37,629 bases of DNA from DATDOY01 sp035293045 (GCA_035293045.1 DATDOY010000112.1:1-37629); one strand, 5' to 3'; counted from the first letter of the stretch, positions 8,107-16,451 are shown. Program-made: numbers and translations. Notes: generated by a model not told the origin, from the letters alone.

Positions 8107-8498
8107 GCGGCGAGGCGCTCGGCGACGTCGAGGGCTGCCTCGACGTCGCGACCGCGGGGACTCGGGCGGATCTCGGAGATCCGGCGCCACGGCCATCCGT
8201 CGGAGTCGGGGAACTCGCCGGCGACGGCCACCGTGCCGAGCTGGCGTCGCCACGAGCGCTCGTTGCCGAGGAGGGTGTCGACGACCGCCTCGTTGCGCTC
8301 GACGGCTCGGTGCTCGGCGTGGAATCCGACCTCGAACGTCCCGTCCCGGAGGAACTGCGCTTCGTAGTGCTCGCGGGTTTCGTCGCCGAACCACACCTTG
8401 ATGTTGATGGAGCTGATGCGGGTGGAGACGGCGCCAAGCTCGGCGGGAACAAAGCCCACCACCGCGTCGGCGACCTGCTCGAAGAACTCGGTGCTCAC
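8061..8498 (-). CDS. Conserved hypothetical protein
   Basis: 145 residues with no signal peptide or membrane segment. The middle reads as a mixed alpha/beta domain (RISSINIKVWFGDETREHYEAQ onward, with a HAEHRAVERNEAV helix). I do not recognise the family. The GTG start is supported by TAGGCT 7 nt upstream. Its 3' end overlaps the response-regulator gene by 46 bp in convergent orientation, so the two transcripts would be antisense over that stretch. Coding character is supported by length, GC-skewed third positions and the promoter element. Confidence 0.7.
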   Translation of the reverse strand: MSTEFFEQVADAVVGFVPAELGAVSTRISSINIKVWFGDETREHYEAQFLRDGTFEVGFHAEHRAVERNEAVVDTLLGNERSWRRQLGTVAVAGEFPDSDGWPWRRISEIRPSPRGRDVEAALDVAERLAAYVEALEPVRRRGGA

Positions 8499-8505
8499 CG
8501 ACCCG

Positions 8506-8511
8506 AGCCTA
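8506..8511 (-). promoter_or_regulatory. -10 element TAGGCT, leaderless-type
   Basis: TAGGCT, then CGGGTCG, then GTG. The context CTCGGGTCGGTGA is identical at the start of the gene ending at 24141. Confidence 0.5.
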
Positions 8512-8537
8512 CGAGCGCCGGTGGGGGGAAGCGACCG

Positions 8538-9809
8538 TCAGTGTCGAGTGGGTGCGCGTCCCCGGCGATGCGTCGTGTGTGGGCGTTGCATCTCACGGGG
8601 CGGCCACAGATCTTCCTCGGGCCGCATGACCTGCACATGAGTGCGGTTCTTCTGTGAGCCGTAGTAGCGCTCGGCGTCGATGACGTCGATCATGCCGCGG
8701 CGCTTGGCGTCGAGGTAGGCGCGACGCATCATGGCCCGGCGACGCTTGCGCCGCTTGATCTGCTCGCGCCGTGCGAAGAACGCCACGACCAGCCCGAACA
8801 ACACCATCGTCATCATCTTCTTGAGCGAGGCGAGCAGGCCCCCATCGGACGAGGTCGCGGTGTCGTGCGCGCCCTCCTCGGTCGCGACGGGCGCGGCCTC
8901 GGCGCGCGTGAAGCTCGTCGGGGGGAGCACTTCGTTGATGCCCTTGGCGTCGGGGGCGGTGTTGAACCCCTGGTCCAGAAGGGTGCCGGCGTCGCCGAAG
9001 TCGTTGCTCGACCCGAGGACGACGGCGATCATGGTGCGGCCGTTTCGGGTGGCGGAGGCGATGAGGGTGCGGCCGGCTGCCTTCGTGTAGCCCGTCTTCA
9101 GACCGTTGGCGCCCTCGTACAACGTGAGCATCTTGTTGTGGTTCTCGAGGGTGTGGTGGGCGCCGTCGCCCCCGACGAACTCGTAGTTCGTCTTCGCCAC
9201 GATCGCCGCGATCTCAGGAACGTGCAGCGCGTTGCGGGCGATGATGGCGAGGTCGTACGCGCTCGCCGTGGTGCCGCCACCGAATCCCTCGTCGCGATCG
9301 AGTCCGGCGGGATCGAGCCACCTGCTGTCCTTCATGCCGAGGCGGTCGGCGGTGCGCTGCATCAATCGCGAGAACTCCTCGACGCTCCCCGCGGCGGCCT
9401 CGGCGAGCGCGTACGCCGCGTCGTTCGCCGACACCATGAGGAGCGAGTGGAGCGCGTCGTCGAGTTTCCATCGCTGGCCGGGCTGCATGCCGATTCGCAT
9501 GGCGGGCTTCGAGGCTGCGAGTGCGCTCACCTCGATCTCGTACGTGGGCTGGAGTTGCTCGAGCGCGACAAACGCCGTCATGACCTTGGACAGGCTCGCG
9601 ATCAGGACGGGCTCGTGGTGGTTGACCGCGGCCAGGACCACGCCGCGATCGGCGTCGACGAGGATGTAGGACTTGACCCCGATCGGCGTCGGCGTCGGCG
9701 TGGCCGGCTCGGCGGTGGCTTGGGCGTGCACGGGCGCGGCGAACCCCGCGACGGCGAGGAGCGATGAGAGGGCGAGTGCCAGGAACGGCGCCCACGGGCG
9801 TCGTGACAT
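8538..9809 (-). CDS. D-alanyl-D-alanine carboxypeptidase (peptidase S11)
   Basis: 423 residues. A signal peptide covers about residues 5-29 (FLALALSSLLAVAGFAAPVHA). It is followed by a penicillin-binding domain with SxxK in SLSKVM, SxN in SAND and KTG in LKTGYTK. These are the three motifs of D,D-carboxypeptidases, which trim pentapeptide stems of peptidoglycan outside the membrane. Near the C-terminus a hydrophobic helix (MMTMVLFGLVVAFF) precedes a strongly basic tail, so the enzyme is probably membrane-anchored with a cytoplasmic tail. The start is ATG with TACCCT 7 nt upstream. The open frame extends far upstream to about 11300, but that part is antisense to serA and not coding. Confidence 0.9.
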   Translation of the reverse strand: MSRRPWAPFLALALSSLLAVAGFAAPVHAQATAEPATPTPTPIGVKSYILVDADRGVVLAAVNHHEPVLIASLSKVMTAFVALEQLQPTYEIEVSALAASKPAMRIGMQPGQRWKLDDALHSLLMVSANDAAYALAEAAAGSVEEFSRLMQRTADRLGMKDSRWLDPAGLDRDEGFGGGTTASAYDLAIIARNALHVPEIAAIVAKTNYEFVGGDGAHHTLENHNKMLTLYEGANGLKTGYTKAAGRTLIASATRNGRTMIAVVLGSSNDFGDAGTLLDQGFNTAPDAKGINEVLPPTSFTRAEAAPVATEEGAHDTATSSDGGLLASLKKMMTMVLFGLVVAFFARREQIKRRKRRRAMMRRAYLDAKRRGMIDVIDAERYYGSQKNRTHVQVMRPEEDLWPPREMQRPHTTHRRGRAPTRH

Positions 9810-9816
9810 CGGGGAA

Positions 9817-9822
9817 AGGGTA
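9817..9822 (-). promoter_or_regulatory. -10 element TACCCT, leaderless-type
   Basis: TACCCT ends 7 nt before the ATG of the carboxypeptidase gene. There is no Shine-Dalgarno. Confidence 0.5.
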
Positions 9823-9974
9823 GGCGCTCGTCGCGGCTGAGGGGAGAATCCCAGCCCGGTCGGCCGGGATCCGTTCGACCCGGGGTCGAGGGTCGCGGCG
9901 GCGACGTGAGCCCGAGGGGTCTCGGGGCGCTGTCGCGGTCGATTCCCGTCACGCGCGCAGCGAGGACAATCCGG

Positions 9975-10004
9975 TTGGTCCCCGCGAGGTGTGGGTGACA
10001 CCAT
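9975..10004 (+). promoter_or_regulatory. Putative serA promoter
   Basis: TTGGTC (9975-9980), an 18-bp spacer and CACCAT (9999-10004), ending 9 nt before the serA ATG. The geometry is the same as for the leuA and leuB leader promoters, though the matches are weaker. Confidence 0.4.
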
Positions 10005-10013
10005 GACGGCCAC

Positions 10014-11612
10014 ATGAGCACGATCACGAGCCGACGCGTTTTGATCACCGAGGAGTTGGCGCCGAGCGCCACGGCGGTGCTCGACGCGGCCGGCCTCGAC
10101 GTCGACATCCGGGTCGGGCTCGACCCCGCAGGACTCCTCGACGCCATCGCGGGGGCATCGGCGCTCATCGTGCGGAGCGCGACCAAGGTCACTGCGGAGG
10201 TGCTCGACGCCGCCGGCGACCTTGTGGTCGTCGGTCGGGCCGGCATCGGGATCGACAACATCGACGTCGAAGCGGCGACGGCCAAGGGTGTGATGGTGGT
10301 GAACGCGCCCCAGAGCAACGTCATCTCGGCGGCGGAGCACACCATCGCCTTGCTCCTCGCCCAGGCGCGCAACATTCCCCAGGCCCACCATGATCTGGTG
10401 GCGGGCGCCTGGAACCGCTCGAAGTGGGAGGGCGTGGAGGTCCACGGGAAGAGCCTCGGAATTGTCGGACTCGGCCGTGTGGGCGTGCTCGTCGCGCAGC
10501 GAGCGCTGGCTCTCGGCATGCACCTCTCTGCCTACGACCCCTACCTGTCGGTCGAGCGAGCCCGACAACTCAATGTGAACATGGTCGACACCATCGAGGA
10601 GTTGGTCGCCACCGTCGACTTCCTGACGATCCACTTGCCCAAGACTCCCGAGACGGTCGGGTTGATCGGCAAGGAGCTGCTGGCGAAGGCACATCCCGGC
10701 CTCCGCATCGTGAACACGGCGCGGGGCGGCATCATCGATGAGCACGCGCTCGCGGATGCCATCGCGTCGGGGAGGGTGGCCGGGGCGGCCCTCGACGTGT
10801 TCGCCGACGAGCCGACGACGGACAGTCCGCTCTTCGCGCTGGACAACGTCGTGGTGACGCCCCACCTCGGGGCGTCGACCACCGAGGCGCAGGACAAGGC
10901 CGGTCAGACGATCGCCGAGCAAGTGGTGCTGGCGCTGCAGGGCGACTTCGTGCCATATGCCGTGAACGTCGCCGCCGCCGAAGCGAGCGAGACGGTGCGG
11001 CCGTTCCTTCCGCTGGCGGAACGACTCGGCCGGCTGTTCACCGGTTTGGCCGAGCACTCGCCCGACACGTTGGAGATCTCGTATGAGGGTCGGCTGGCGG
11101 ACTACGACTGCTCCGTGCTCACACTCTCGGTTCTGAAGGGGGTGCTCGCGTCGTTCGTCGAGGAGCCGGTGTCGTTCGTGAACGCCCCGCAGATCGCCCA
11201 GGATCGCGGGTTGACAGTGCGGGAAGTGAAGTCGGCGCAGCTCGTGGACTATGTGAATCTGATCGTCGTGCGGGGCCGCGTGGGCGATCGCGACGTCCAC
11301 GTTGCCGGAACGCTCACCGGGCGCACCGACTCACCGCGAATCGTCGCCATCGACGAGCACAGCGTCGACGTCCCCCCGTCGCGCCACATGTTGGTGGTGC
11401 GGAACGCGGACCGGCCCGGGATGATCGGCGTGGTCGGCACGATCCTCGGCCGGGCCGAGGTCAACATCTCCGACATGAACGTGGGCAAGAACCCAGCGGG
11501 TGAGGCGGCGCTGATGGTGCTCTCGCTTGGATCGTCGGTGCCGGCGAACGTGGTCGAGGAGCTGCGAGCAGAGCCGGGCGTCCTCGACGCCAAGCCCATC
11601 GACCTCGACTGA
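10014..11612 (+). CDS. serA: D-3-phosphoglycerate dehydrogenase
   Basis: 532 residues, the long form of the enzyme. It oxidises 3-phosphoglycerate to 3-phosphohydroxypyruvate with NAD, the first step of serine synthesis. An N-terminal catalytic lobe is followed by a Rossmann domain with GIVGLGRVG, then the catalytic Arg in NTARGGIIDE, Glu in DVFADEP and His in PHLGAST. About 320-450 is the intervening allosteric domain. The C-terminus is an ACT domain (MLVVRNADRPGMIG), which binds serine in homologues. No strong ribosome-binding site is present; the promoter geometry suggests a nearly leaderless message. It is convergent with the sunset-domain gene. Confidence 0.96.
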   Translation: MSTITSRRVLITEELAPSATAVLDAAGLDVDIRVGLDPAGLLDAIAGASALIVRSATKVTAEVLDAAGDLVVVGRAGIGIDNIDVEAATAKGVMVVNAPQSNVISAAEHTIALLLAQARNIPQAHHDLVAGAWNRSKWEGVEVHGKSLGIVGLGRVGVLVAQRALALGMHLSAYDPYLSVERARQLNVNMVDTIEELVATVDFLTIHLPKTPETVGLIGKELLAKAHPGLRIVNTARGGIIDEHALADAIASGRVAGAALDVFADEPTTDSPLFALDNVVVTPHLGASTTEAQDKAGQTIAEQVVLALQGDFVPYAVNVAAAEASETVRPFLPLAERLGRLFTGLAEHSPDTLEISYEGRLADYDCSVLTLSVLKGVLASFVEEPVSFVNAPQIAQDRGLTVREVKSAQLVDYVNLIVVRGRVGDRDVHVAGTLTGRTDSPRIVAIDEHSVDVPPSRHMLVVRNADRPGMIGVVGTILGRAEVNISDMNVGKNPAGEAALMVLSLGSSVPANVVEELRAEPGVLDAKPIDLD

Positions 11613-11616
11613 CTCG

Positions 11617-11665
11617 TGTCTGTGGCGCGTTAGCGGGGCATATCCCCGCTAACGCGCCACAGACA
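11617..11665. terminator. 22-bp perfect hairpin between convergent genes
   Basis: Arms 11617-11638 and 11644-11665 are exact reverse complements with a 5-nt loop (CATAT). The element starts 4 nt after the serA stop and ends 3 nt before the stop of the opposing gene, so it can serve both. There is no T-run. Confidence 0.75.
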
Positions 11666-11668
11666 GCT

Positions 11669-12208
11669 CTAGGACTTGGAGGGGCGGAGGCCGTCGGCTT
11701 CGGCGGCGGCGGCGTCCCGGTAGCAGCGGTCAGCCTTGGTCCGGTCGTAGAACTGCCCGCCGGGCACATGGAAGATTCCGCTCTCGAGCTTGGCCTTGAC
11801 CGGATGCGTCGGAGGACACGAGCCGTCGCCGTTGGGCTCGACCCACTTGCGGACGTCGGCCGGAACCTCGCCAACGCCGATGGACCGCACCGTCGGCGGC
11901 TTGCTCGTGGCGGGGGCGCTCGCGGCGACGACGGCCGGCGGCGGCTGGCTCGGGGCGCTCGACGGACGGTCGGCGCCGGCCGGCTTGGTCCCCGCTCGCG
12001 GGCGCGGCACGGCCGGCGCGCGGACGGGCTCGGGCTGCCCTGGAGCCGGAGAGGCTCCGAGAGGCCGCGTCGGGGTGGGAGCGGGAGCCGCGAGCGGAGC
12101 CTCGCCGGGGGAGCGCTCCGCGATCATCCGGTACACGGCATACCCGAGGCCGGCGAGGACCGAGAGTCGGAAGATGGTACGGAACGCACGTCTGATCATC
12201 CTGAGCAT
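11669..12208 (-). CDS. Membrane-anchored sunset-domain protein
   Basis: 179 residues. The N-terminus RMIRRAFRTIF precedes one hydrophobic segment (LSVLAGLGYAVYRMI). A long Pro/Ala-rich linker follows, and then a C-terminal domain of about 50 residues with CPPTHPVKAKL, then HVPGGQFYDRTKADRCY. That pattern matches the small sunset domain common in actinobacterial proteins, with two conserved cysteines. Its function is not known to me. The start at 12208 is favoured by TAGTTT 8 nt upstream; ATG 12232 is possible. The open frame runs upstream to 13087 antisense to leuA and is not real there. Confidence 0.75.
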   Translation of the reverse strand: MLRMIRRAFRTIFRLSVLAGLGYAVYRMIAERSPGEAPLAAPAPTPTRPLGASPAPGQPEPVRAPAVPRPRAGTKPAGADRPSSAPSQPPPAVVAASAPATSKPPTVRSIGVGEVPADVRKWVEPNGDGSCPPTHPVKAKLESGIFHVPGGQFYDRTKADRCYRDAAAAEADGLRPSKS

Positions 12209-12216
12209 CGGGCGAG

Positions 12217-12222
12217 AAACTA
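12217..12222 (-). promoter_or_regulatory. -10 element TAGTTT, leaderless-type
   Basis: TAGTTT ends 8 nt before ATG 12208 of the sunset-domain gene. It decides between the candidate starts. Confidence 0.45.
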
Positions 12223-12279
12223 ATCGGGACATTGCGGTTTCGCTGTGAGCACGCCAGGCTGGGCTCCGTGCATTTCGCC

Positions 12280-12309
12280 TTGACACGGTCCGCGGCCCGC
12301 CGTCATCAT
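12280..12309 (+). promoter_or_regulatory. leuA leader promoter
   Basis: A perfect TTGACA (12280-12285), an 18-bp spacer and CATCAT (12304-12309). The leader ATG begins 9 nt after the -10, so the leader peptide would be translated from a message with almost no 5' leader. No Shine-Dalgarno is present. Confidence 0.65.
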
Positions 12310-12318
12310 GGCGTCCAC

Positions 12319-12354
12319 ATGAACCAGACCTTCCTGGGCCTCCTTCTTCTGTAG
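12319..12354 (+). CDS. leuL: Leucine leader peptide (11 aa)
   Basis: The ORF reads MNQTFLGLLLL followed by TAG. It has five Leu codons (CTG, CTC, CTT, CTT, CTG), four of them consecutive just before the stop. In leader peptides of amino-acid operons such runs make the ribosome stall when the charged tRNA is scarce. It sits just behind a TTGACA promoter. It is followed immediately by a strong hairpin and then an intrinsic terminator ahead of leuA. The product itself probably has no function. Leu-rich leaders before leuA are established in other actinobacteria; here the assignment rests on sequence and layout. Confidence 0.9.
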   Translation: MNQTFLGLLLL

Positions 12355-12417
12355 CCGGGCGCCGACATAGCGGCGTCCGGGTCAGCCCTCCGTGCCTCGA
12401 TGGCCGGAGGGTTTTTT
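12355..12417 (+). promoter_or_regulatory. leuA transcription attenuator
   Basis: Hairpin 1:2 pairs 12355-12364 with 12371-12380 (10 bp, one G.U, loop ACATAG) and starts on the base after the leader stop. Terminator 3:4 pairs 12386-12392 with 12405-12411, plus an inner GCC/GGC, and is followed by six T (12412-12417). A competing 2:3 antiterminator can form: 12372-12376 with 12392-12396 and 12379-12381 with 12386-12388. It would capture the left arm of the terminator when a stalled ribosome covers strand 1. This is classical ribosome-mediated attenuation. Confidence 0.88.
12386..12417 (+). terminator. Intrinsic terminator of the leuA attenuator
   Basis: CCCTCCG pairs with CGGAGGG, with an inner GCC/GGC, and TTTTTT follows directly. 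Confidence 0.9.
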
Positions 12418-12475
12418 CGTGCCTCACGACCGGTTCCGGGAACTTCCCCACCACTAACACCAAAGGAGCGAGACG

Positions 12476-14026
12476 ATGGGTGATCGCGTGATCATCTTCG
12501 ACACCACGATGCGGGACGGCGAGCAGAGCCCCGGCATCTCTCTCGACGTCGGCGAGAAGCTCGAGATCGCCGACCAACTCGCGCGCCTCGGCGTGGATGT
12601 CATCGAGGCCGGCTTCCCGGTGGCCAGCGATGGCGACTTCGAAGCGGTGGAGGCCATCGCCAAGCAGTTCGCCGAGGGCGGTCCCGTGATCGCCGGCCTC
12701 TCGCGCACCGCGCTGAAGGACGTCGATCGCTGCTGGGACGCCGTCCGTCACGCCAAGCGGAGCCGCATCCACGTGTTCATCGCGACGTCGCCGATCCACA
12801 TGGAAAAGAAGCTCCGCATGACGCCGGACCAGGTGAAGGCGGAGACGGCACAGGGTGTGGCGCGCGCGAGGTCCTATACCGACGACGTCGAGTTCAGTCC
12901 CGAGGACGGGACCCGCTCCGACGTCGACTTCATGTGCGAAGTGCTCCAGATCGCGGTCGACAACGGCGCCACGACCCTCAACATCCCCGACACGGTCGGC
13001 TTCGGGATCCCCGAGGAGTTCGGCCGAATGATCTCCTACATCCGCGATGTCGTGCGCGGCGACTACATCATCTCGACGCATTGCCACAACGACCTGGGCC
13101 TGGCGACGGCCAACTCCCTCGCCGGCGTCGCCGCCGGTGCCCGCCAGGTGGAGTGCACGGTGAACGGTCTCGGTGAACGCGCCGGCAACGCCGCCCTCGA
13201 AGAGATCGTCATGGCGCTGCGAATCCGGCCCGACTTCTTCGGTGGCGCCGAGACGGCGGTCAACACCGAGGAGCTCGCGCGCGCGTCACGGCTGCTGTCC
13301 CGACTGACCGGCTACCCGGTGCAGTTCAACAAGGCAGTGGTCGGTCGAAACGCGTTCGCCCACGAGTCCGGCATCCACCAGCACGGCGTCCTCGCCGACA
13401 AGTCCACCTACGAGATCATCGACGCTGCCTCGGTGGGCCAAGAGGCTGCCCAGATCATCCTCGGCAAGCACTCCGGGCGCCACGCCTTCGCCGACACATT
13501 GGCCAAGATGGGAATCCGCATCCAGGGCGAGGTGCTGAACTCGGCGTTCAAGCGGTTCAAGGAGTTGGCCGACCGCAAGGTGCAGATCACCGAGGCCGAC
13601 CTCGAGGCGATCGTCGCCGAGGAGCTCGGCACGGGCTTCGTGCACGGATTCCAGATGGTCGTGCTCGACGTCGTCGGCGGCACGTCACGCATCCCCACCG
13701 CGCGGGTCGTCTTGGAACGCGACGGCGAGAAAGTCGAGGCCGAGCGAACCGGCGACGGCATGATCGACGCGGCGTGCACGGCCATCAAGCACGCCACGGG
13801 CATTGAAGCGGTGCTCACCGACTTCAACGTTTCGTCGGTCACCCACGGCGTGGATGCACTCGGCGACGTCGTGATCCAGTGCGAGTACGAGGGAGTGAAG
13901 GTGTCGGGCCGGGGTGTGTCGACCGACGTGGTCGAGGCCTCGGCTCGGGCGTTCCTCAATGCAGTGAACAAGCTGGTGCGGATGCGGGACGTCCCCGCGC
14001 ACCGCGACTCGGAGCTCGGTCCGTAA
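12476..14026 (+). CDS. leuA: 2-isopropylmalate synthase
   Basis: 516 residues, the length of the E. coli-type enzyme. It condenses acetyl-CoA with 2-oxoisovalerate, the committing step of leucine synthesis. Visible motifs are FDTTMRDGEQSPG (metal and substrate), HCHNDLGLATAN and HESGIHQHG. The C-terminal 120 residues form the leucine-binding regulatory domain (GFVHGFQMVVLDVVGG onward). AAAGGAG lies 9 nt before the ATG, so translation starts conventionally once the attenuator is passed. It is distinguished from cimA in this window by its own motif variants (SPG after the RDGEQ motif, HESG). The upstream Leu leader supports the leucine assignment. Confidence 0.96.
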   Translation: MGDRVIIFDTTMRDGEQSPGISLDVGEKLEIADQLARLGVDVIEAGFPVASDGDFEAVEAIAKQFAEGGPVIAGLSRTALKDVDRCWDAVRHAKRSRIHVFIATSPIHMEKKLRMTPDQVKAETAQGVARARSYTDDVEFSPEDGTRSDVDFMCEVLQIAVDNGATTLNIPDTVGFGIPEEFGRMISYIRDVVRGDYIISTHCHNDLGLATANSLAGVAAGARQVECTVNGLGERAGNAALEEIVMALRIRPDFFGGAETAVNTEELARASRLLSRLTGYPVQFNKAVVGRNAFAHESGIHQHGVLADKSTYEIIDAASVGQEAAQIILGKHSGRHAFADTLAKMGIRIQGEVLNSAFKRFKELADRKVQITEADLEAIVAEELGTGFVHGFQMVVLDVVGGTSRIPTARVVLERDGEKVEAERTGDGMIDAACTAIKHATGIEAVLTDFNVSSVTHGVDALGDVVIQCEYEGVKVSGRGVSTDVVEASARAFLNAVNKLVRMRDVPAHRDSELGP

Positions 14027-14033
14027 GCCGGAC
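14019..14033. terminator. Small hairpin with the leuA stop codon in its loop
   Basis: GTCCG (14019-14023) pairs with CGGAC (14029-14033) and the loop begins with the TAA stop. The convergent gene ends on the next base. It is a weak structure on its own. Confidence 0.35.
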
Positions 14034-16127
14034 TCAGGAAGGCGCGGTGGTGGGGGTCGTCGCCGGTGGGGCGGCGTCGGTCGTCGGCTCCGTGGCGCCG
14101 GCCTTAGCGACGTCGTTGTCCGCGAGCTCGTCGTCGACACCGTTGCCGTCTGCGTCGGTCACCGTGAAGCCGGAAAGATGCGAGGCGAGGTTGGGCGCGC
14201 CGCACAACGCGGTTCGCCGCGCGTCCTGCTTGGCTCGCTCAGCCCGGCTTTGCTCTGCGTGTTTGGCGAGGCGAGCGGCGTTGGCCTTGAGAGCGCCGAG
14301 GATGTAGTCGCGGTCGAGGTCTTCGAGGGACGGCGAGAAGGGGTCGCCGGGCGGGCGCGCGTCGATCGGCGCGACCAGCGGCGGGCTCACCTGTCCGAAG
14401 ACGGCGTCGCGTGCGGCCTTTTGTTCGCGAGCGAGGCGCACCGTGAAGTCGAGAAGCCCTTCCGAATCGAGAGCCGAAACGGTGACCGAGTAGCAGGGCG
14501 TCAGGTAGTCGATTCTGAACGTCCCTTCGGCGTTGGAGAACACCAGGTCGACAACGTCGAGTGTTTCGAGCTCAGCCTCGACCTCGGCGAACCCGTCGCC
14601 GAGCACGTGCAACTCGTCGAGGGTGACGGCCCCGGGATCCACCCGCTTGAAGCCCTTCTTCCAGCCTTCGCGGAAGGGATCCGAGTTCAGGAAGTCAGGA
14701 GCCCACGCCACGACCTGCGTTGCGATCTCCGGGGTGACGCCGAAACCGTTCGGAGGATCGGAGCGACGGCGTCGCACATTCAGGACGCTTGCACCCTCGG
14801 GCAACACGCCCCGGGCGCGGGCGCCGAGGATCTGGTCGGCACTCCCGAGGTCGGCGGTCCCGTTCGCCGGGGGTGCAGGGGCGGCGGGTGCCGCGGCGGC
14901 TCCGCTGGCGGCTTGTTCGAGGCTTTGGACGAAGGGAGGGGTCTCTGCGTTGCGCACGGACGTGCTCACCGCGTCACTCGTCCCGTGGATGTCGTCGCCG
15001 AACTCGAGGCCGGGAGGAGCCGAGAAGGCCTCGGAGAACAGGAGCTCGAGGGGATCGGCGGCGCGACTGATCAGGCGACCGCTGATGTCGAGGGCAGGCT
15101 CGACGCTGTCCGCGAAGTGCTGGAGCCAGGTCCTCGTATCGAGGTCGACGCTGTAGTCGATCGACAGTTCGTCGGACACGTTGAGGAAGGTGCTCTCGAC
15201 GCGGAACTCGAGGCCTTCCTCGACCCACGCCACGGTGTCGATCTCGGGCACGGTGGCGTCCACCGGATCGTGGTCGGGGTGATCCTGGAGCAGGCCGAAG
15301 GCCAGGTGCCCGTTGACGGTCTGCGGCACTGGGGCCGTGCCTTCCTCCGCCGCCGCGATCAGGCATGAGAGCCAGGCTGCCCCGAAGAACTCGGTGGTCC
15401 CAAACGTGTCGGGCGACGATCCGGGCGGAGCGTTCTCGGCGAGGTTGGGATCGTCGGCAACGAGGTCGTTCAAGAGGCGCGCCGGATGCGCCCGGATGAG
15501 GTCGAGATCGATCTCCGACACGGTGACGGTCGCGATGTCCACCACGCTCGTGAGCGGCAACACGTGGGAAATCCCCACCGGGTCCGTCTCGACGGCGAGT
15601 GCCGCGGCCGAGCCCGGGTCGGCGGGCGTCGCCGCGGCGATCCCTGCGAGGTCGGGACGCATGATGCGCGCCCGCACGGTGTACTTGGCTTGCTTGCGGA
15701 TCGGCAGGGCCATCAGCGGGTTGCAGTCGTCGCTGAGGAGGTAGGTCTCGGCGGCATGCCCGCCGGTGACGACCGGGCCCTCGCCGTCGGGGTCGACCGC
15801 ATCGGGAACCATCAGTTCGAGATCCGCGGCGACGTCCGCCGGATCCACCGATTCGTCGGACCACTCGTAGAGACCGAAGTAGTCGCCGACCGGCCCAAGG
15901 TCGACCTTGACCGACTCGAAGTCGAACTTCGACGGCTGTTCCACGAGCTTGTCGAGATCGAGCTCCTCGAGCGGCGTGGTCGAGTCGGGGGTGGCGTCGG
16001 CTTCCGACTGCGCGAGCTCGCCCGAGAACCGCAGGACGTCCGAAGCGTCGGCGACGGCCACCACGAAACCGGCGGCGAGCGCGCCTGCGAGGAGGGGCGC
16101 GAGCGTGCGCTGGACGAACCGCGTCAC
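14034..16127 (-). CDS. Large secreted protein of unknown function
   Basis: 697 residues. Residues 1-28 look like a signal peptide or anchor (LAPLLAGALAAGFVVAVADA). The mature part is acidic and lacks domains I recognise. A Pro/Ala-rich linker (about 420-440) separates two halves. Near the C-terminus DADGNGVDDELAD resembles a single calcium-binding loop of the dockerin or thrombospondin type-3 kind. A Thr/Pro-rich tail ends the protein. The GTG start has AAGGG about 9 nt upstream. Two direct copies of GAGGACAGGAC lie in its 5' region. It is possibly a surface protein. Confidence 0.75.
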   Translation of the reverse strand: MTRFVQRTLAPLLAGALAAGFVVAVADASDVLRFSGELAQSEADATPDSTTPLEELDLDKLVEQPSKFDFESVKVDLGPVGDYFGLYEWSDESVDPADVAADLELMVPDAVDPDGEGPVVTGGHAAETYLLSDDCNPLMALPIRKQAKYTVRARIMRPDLAGIAAATPADPGSAAALAVETDPVGISHVLPLTSVVDIATVTVSEIDLDLIRAHPARLLNDLVADDPNLAENAPPGSSPDTFGTTEFFGAAWLSCLIAAAEEGTAPVPQTVNGHLAFGLLQDHPDHDPVDATVPEIDTVAWVEEGLEFRVESTFLNVSDELSIDYSVDLDTRTWLQHFADSVEPALDISGRLISRAADPLELLFSEAFSAPPGLEFGDDIHGTSDAVSTSVRNAETPPFVQSLEQAASGAAAAPAAPAPPANGTADLGSADQILGARARGVLPEGASVLNVRRRRSDPPNGFGVTPEIATQVVAWAPDFLNSDPFREGWKKGFKRVDPGAVTLDELHVLGDGFAEVEAELETLDVVDLVFSNAEGTFRIDYLTPCYSVTVSALDSEGLLDFTVRLAREQKAARDAVFGQVSPPLVAPIDARPPGDPFSPSLEDLDRDYILGALKANAARLAKHAEQSRAERAKQDARRTALCGAPNLASHLSGFTVTDADGNGVDDELADNDVAKAGATEPTTDAAPPATTPTTAPS

Positions 16128-16451
16128 GCCGCCGCCCTTGTCTCGCCCGTCGCCATCGCTTCCGTTCGCATGTCGTCCTGTCCTCGTCCTGTCCTCTTCT
16201 TTGTCTTGCCTTGGTCCGTCTCACCGGTTCGCCGTCACGGGCGTTGGGTCCGAGGGCCACCTCCGCGCGGCGGTTCCCGAGCTCGATCTGCCCGGCGCAA
16301 CGACCCCTGAACCACCCACCCCCGCGTCCTGCGGCGAGGGATCGGCAATTGTGGCGGAATTCTTGAGAAACCGCAGGTGGGAGGCCATTTTCAGTGGTTT
16401 CTGCCCGCGCGGAGCGTGGTAACTCCTGTGGCTCCTGATAGACATGGGGTC
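16128..16451. other. 324-base divergent intergenic region
   Basis: This lies between the secreted-protein gene and the acyl-CoA dehydrogenase gene. Two direct copies of GAGGACAGGAC on the minus strand (about 16174-16199) precede the secreted-protein gene. An AT-richer stretch at about 16344-16440 contains AGAAACC and GGTTTCT as 7-bp inverted arms about 23 nt apart, a possible operator or promoter zone. I see no gene. Confidence 0.5.

Noticed and set aside
8538..11300. A 920-residue open frame covering the carboxypeptidase and much of the serA region
   Set aside because: Only the part from 9809 down has a signal peptide and penicillin-binding motifs. The upstream part is antisense to serA and low in complexity, a GC-rich shadow frame.
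12308..12322. Micro-ORF ATG GCG TCC ACA TGA overlapping the Leu leader start, with similar ones at 10003-10017 (serA) and GTG at 26982-26993 (Ile/Val leader)
   Set aside because: Each overlaps or closely abuts the proposed -10 element, so it would not be fully transcribed if the promoter assignment is right. The resemblance is probably chance.
16365..16402. AGAAACC / GGTTTCT inverted arms upstream of the acyl-CoA dehydrogenase as a defined operator
   Set aside because: Only 7-bp arms about 23 nt apart with unmatched inner bases; not strong enough to call a specific binding site.
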